Positions 29,770 to 31,369 of a DNA stretch of 31,369 nt are shown in pieces; positions within the stretch are counted from its first letter, which is position 1; each line of letters starts with the position of its first letter. The DNA is from a virus, in the IMG/VR virus record IMGVR_UViG_3300021389_000093, positions 1 to 31,369 of that record, one strand, 5' to 3'. The notes beneath the pieces were generated by a model. That model was not told the origin of the DNA. It made no database searches and was given only the letters and a program-made list of their open reading frames with translations. Position numbers and translations under genes: made by a program.

Positions 29770-30097
29770 AGCCAAAGGTAGAACAGGTCAACAAGAAGTC
29801 AGGGATAAGTTACTTGAAACATTCCCTGAGTTTGAACCTGATGACATCAAGTCAACAACTATGGGTGACTCAGGTGAGGATATACAGTTATCACCTGCCG
29901 CACGTAAAGCTATGCCAATTACAATAGAAGTTAAGAGGCGTAAGTCAGGGTTCAAGACTGCGTATAGTTACATAGATCAAGCAAGTAATCATGCTAAAGG
30001 TGAGCCAGTAGTTTTTTACAGATCTGATAGACAACCGTGGATAGTTATGATAAGTATAGATCATTACATGGAGCTATTAAGGAACTGGAAGAAATGA
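29753..30097 (+). CDS. Putative PD-(D/E)XK endonuclease (resolvase-like)
   Basis: A 114-aa protein: GKAKGRTGQQEVRDKLLETF, then GDSGEDIQLSPAARKAMPIT and IEVKRRKSGFKTAYSYIDQA. The acidic residues of GEDI, the E-x-K of IEVKRR and the following Gln helix form the nuclease site of small junction-resolving or VRR-NUC-like enzymes. The ATG at 29753 has AGGAG 7 nt upstream and overlaps the exonuclease gene by 17 nt. It may take the place of T7 gp3. Confidence 0.75.
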   Translation: MSRAGKAKGRTGQQEVRDKLLETFPEFEPDDIKSTTMGDSGEDIQLSPAARKAMPITIEVKRRKSGFKTAYSYIDQASNHAKGEPVVFYRSDRQPWIVMISIDHYMELLRNWKK

Positions 30098-30330
30098 GTT
30101 TAAAAATTTGGGGTATAATATCTGGACCAACATCTAGAGATGATACACCTGATAGTGAAGATTGGCCTGATGATGCCAACTTTGCTTTAGTATGTAGAGC
30201 AGAAATAAATGGTGATGTTTTTGATGGTAACTTTTATTTTGAAGAACTTAATGATGCCTATGAATGGTCATCATATTTCTATGATAGCATTGAGCCATTA
30301 ATAATATCAGGGTATGAAAATGATTCTTGA
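30094..30330 (+). CDS. Hypothetical acidic protein
   Basis: A 78-aa acidic protein: MSLKIWGIISGPTSRDDTPD, then NFALVCRAEINGDVFDGNFY and EWSSYFYDSIEPLIISGYEN. The ATG at 30094 overlaps the nuclease stop (ATGA); an earlier in-frame ATG at 30037 lies deep in the nuclease gene and is unlikely. No family recognised. Confidence 0.6.
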   Translation: MSLKIWGIISGPTSRDDTPDSEDWPDDANFALVCRAEINGDVFDGNFYFEELNDAYEWSSYFYDSIEPLIISGYENDS

Positions 30331-30354
30331 CTTGTATACCAAGTTAAATATAAC
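30327..30354 (+). promoter_or_regulatory. Sigma70-like promoter inside the rightward block
   Basis: TTGACT (30327-30332) and TATAAC (30349-30354) are 16 bp apart, and the -10 continues as TATAACTA like three leftward promoters. The predicted start is near 30361, so it would drive the small genes, MazG and RNR. A short inverted repeat, ACTTG-tatac-CAAGT, lies in it. Confidence 0.6.
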
Positions 30355-30368
30355 TAGGAGCTTTCACT

Positions 30369-30533
30369 TTGCTCTATGAAATTAATTTAATAATTAAGGT
30401 TGACCCATCTGCAAACTTTCTAGAGGTTGACCCTAAGTATAATCTTGCCGTACTAGGTGAGGTAATCCAAGATCATCTGTATGATATAGATGATATAAAT
30501 GTAACTGACTGTGAGGTAAAACAGCATGACTAA
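30369..30533 (+). CDS. 54-aa protein with TTG start
   Basis: A TTG at 30369, with AGGAG 8 nt upstream, opens a 54-codon frame: MLYEINLIIKVDPSANFLEV, then DPKYNLAVLGEVIQDHLYDI and a tail DDINVTDCEVKQHD. The end overlaps the next ATG by 8 nt, filling an otherwise empty 195-bp gap. The strongly acidic DIDDINVTDCEV pattern is one I remember from conserved short phage proteins. Function unknown. If transcription begins at the promoter at 30327-30354, most of the ribosome site would be missing, so it is probably made from longer messages. Confidence 0.65.
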   Translation: MLYEINLIIKVDPSANFLEVDPKYNLAVLGEVIQDHLYDIDDINVTDCEVKQHD

Positions 30534-30735
30534 AATAACTATTGATGAACAAGAATTTGACACTAAAGATTTTACAGATACACAAAATCAAATTGTATCT
30601 ATTCTAAACTTAGGTCAAAACTCTATCACACTTATTGACCATATGGCACAGTGTGTGAGGGCTATTCAGAATATGAAAACTAATGAACTAAAAGATTCAT
30701 TAGGCATTGAAGATAAACCAGAAGATAAAGAATAA
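30526..30735 (+). CDS. Small conserved phage protein (DUF6447-like)
   Basis: A 69-aa protein: MTKITIDEQEFDTKDFTDTQ, then a helical stretch and an acidic end (LGIEDKPEDKE). The opening beta-turn followed by a long helix resembles DUF6447 proteins of cyanophages, from memory. GAGG precedes the ATG. Function unknown. Confidence 0.6.
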   Translation: MTKITIDEQEFDTKDFTDTQNQIVSILNLGQNSITLIDHMAQCVRAIQNMKTNELKDSLGIEDKPEDKE

Positions 30736-30760
30736 ATATTAACTTAGTAAAGGAAAGAAT

Positions 30761-31078
30761 ATGGCTATTGGTTTTAGAGAATACCAAACAAAAGCTGCAA
30801 GCTTTGCTATTTACCCTGCAACCCACAAAGTCCTGTACCCTACGTTAGGGCTTTGTGGAGAAGCTGGTGAGGTAGCTGAGAAGGTTAAGAAGCAAGTACG
30901 TGATGGTACTTTTAATAGGCATGAAGTAGCTAAGGAACTAGGAGATGTACTGTGGTACTTAGCTAATCTTGCTAATGATATTGGTTATAATCTAGACGAG
31001 ATAGCGGATATAAATATTGAAAAGTTATCCAGTCGTAAGGATAGAAACAAAATTAAAGGGTCAGGAGATAATAGATGA
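30761..31078 (+). CDS. mazG: MazG-like nucleotide pyrophosphohydrolase
   Basis: A 105-aa all-helical enzyme that hydrolyses NTPs or dNTPs, or possibly (p)ppGpp, to monophosphates. The metal site is seen in LCGEAGEVAEKVKKQ (ExxE) and KELGDVLWYLANLA (ExxD). It starts MAIGFREYQTKAASFAIYPA; AAAGGAAAG precedes the ATG. The stop overlaps the RNR start as ATGA, linking it to dNTP supply. MazG-like proteins are common in marine phages and are thought to keep the host in a growth-like state. Confidence 0.88.
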   Translation: MAIGFREYQTKAASFAIYPATHKVLYPTLGLCGEAGEVAEKVKKQVRDGTFNRHEVAKELGDVLWYLANLANDIGYNLDEIADINIEKLSSRKDRNKIKGSGDNR

Positions 31079-31369
31079 ACAACACACTACCAACGGATTA
31101 TCAATCCTTTATACATAAGTCACGTTATGCACGTTGGCTAGATGATGAAGGCCGTAGGGAAACATGGAGTGAAACAGTAGATCGCTACATGAAGAACTTA
31201 GTACGTCCAGCTTTAGGCGATAAGCCTAAGCAGATAGCTGAGATTGAACAAGCTATACTAGGACTAGAAGTAATGCCTTCTATGAGGGCATTGATGACAG
31301 CTGGTCCAGCTTTAGCTCGTGACAATACAGCAGGTTATAACTGTTCTTATCTAGCAGTAGATGATATCA
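31075..31369 (+). CDS. Ribonucleotide reductase, class II type, N-terminal part
   Basis: The first 98 codons; the gene runs off the right end. It starts MNNTLPTDYQSFIHKSRYAR with AGGAG 9 nt upstream. LGLEVMPSMRALMTAGPALA and RDNTAGYNCSYLAVDD match the N-terminal region and first active-site Cys segment (YNCSY) of monomeric adenosylcobalamin-dependent reductases encoded by roseophages and cyanophages. It would turn ribonucleotides into deoxyribonucleotides without oxygen dependence, needing B12 from the host. The class is inferred from this segment; the radical and C-terminal Cys regions are not visible. Confidence 0.82.
   Translation, partial: MNNTLPTDYQSFIHKSRYARWLDDEGRRETWSETVDRYMKNLVRPALGDKPKQIAEIEQAILGLEVMPSMRALMTAGPALARDNTAGYNCSYLAVDDI

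Overview
The window is a stretch of a tailed bacteriophage genome, most likely a marine podovirus that infects a proteobacterium. I infer a roseobacter-type alphaproteobacterial host. The reasons are a T7-like replication set next to ThyX, MazG and a B12-type (class II) ribonucleotide reductase, a gene-transfer-agent-type holin, and a DUF1127 protein. From memory this set resembles the roseophage SIO1 / cobavirus group. The DNA is AT-rich. No host genes, tRNA, rRNA, insertion sequence or CRISPR array were seen.

Layout. The genome is divergent around a 1.67-kb noncoding region (14690-16363). Everything to the left is read leftward: a small unknown gene, the lysis cassette (EF-hand membrane protein, 3-TM holin, GH108 endolysin), several small basic proteins, a histone-H1-like repeat protein, a small putative virion protein, then packaging and head genes. 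The latter run DUF1127 protein, TerS-like, HTH protein, TerL, portal, small protein, 741-aa virion protein, scaffold, major capsid, head-tail adaptor, and a tail protein cut by the window edge. Most junctions overlap (ATGA, TAATG), as expected of long polycistronic messages. Strong putative promoters stand before the first gene, before the DUF1127/packaging block and before the capsid gene.

Everything to the right is read rightward. First come AT-rich early genes of unknown function, including a 560-aa Cys-rich acidic protein and a zinc-peptidase-like protein. Then come a tyrosine integrase, a PAPS-reductase-like ATP pyrophosphatase, ThyX, a wHTH protein, primase-helicase, family A DNA polymerase, SSB, a Cas4/RecB-like nuclease, a second PD-(D/E)XK nuclease, MazG and the start of ribonucleotide reductase. 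These genes would make dNTPs, replicate the DNA and process its ends or branches.

The most interesting signals are regulatory. One is an 11-bp palindrome, TACTTTAAGTA, clustered both in the divergent region (one copy at the predicted start of a consensus leftward promoter) and just upstream of the integrase. Another is a family of four promoters sharing TTGACN/TTGCAT - N16-17 - TATAACTA, one of which would give a leaderless mRNA. The divergent region also holds C-run (G-quadruplex-capable) DNA and several short repeats, so it is my best candidate for an origin and control switch. Coordinates, motifs and starts are read from the sequence; family names rest on remembered motifs without database searches.
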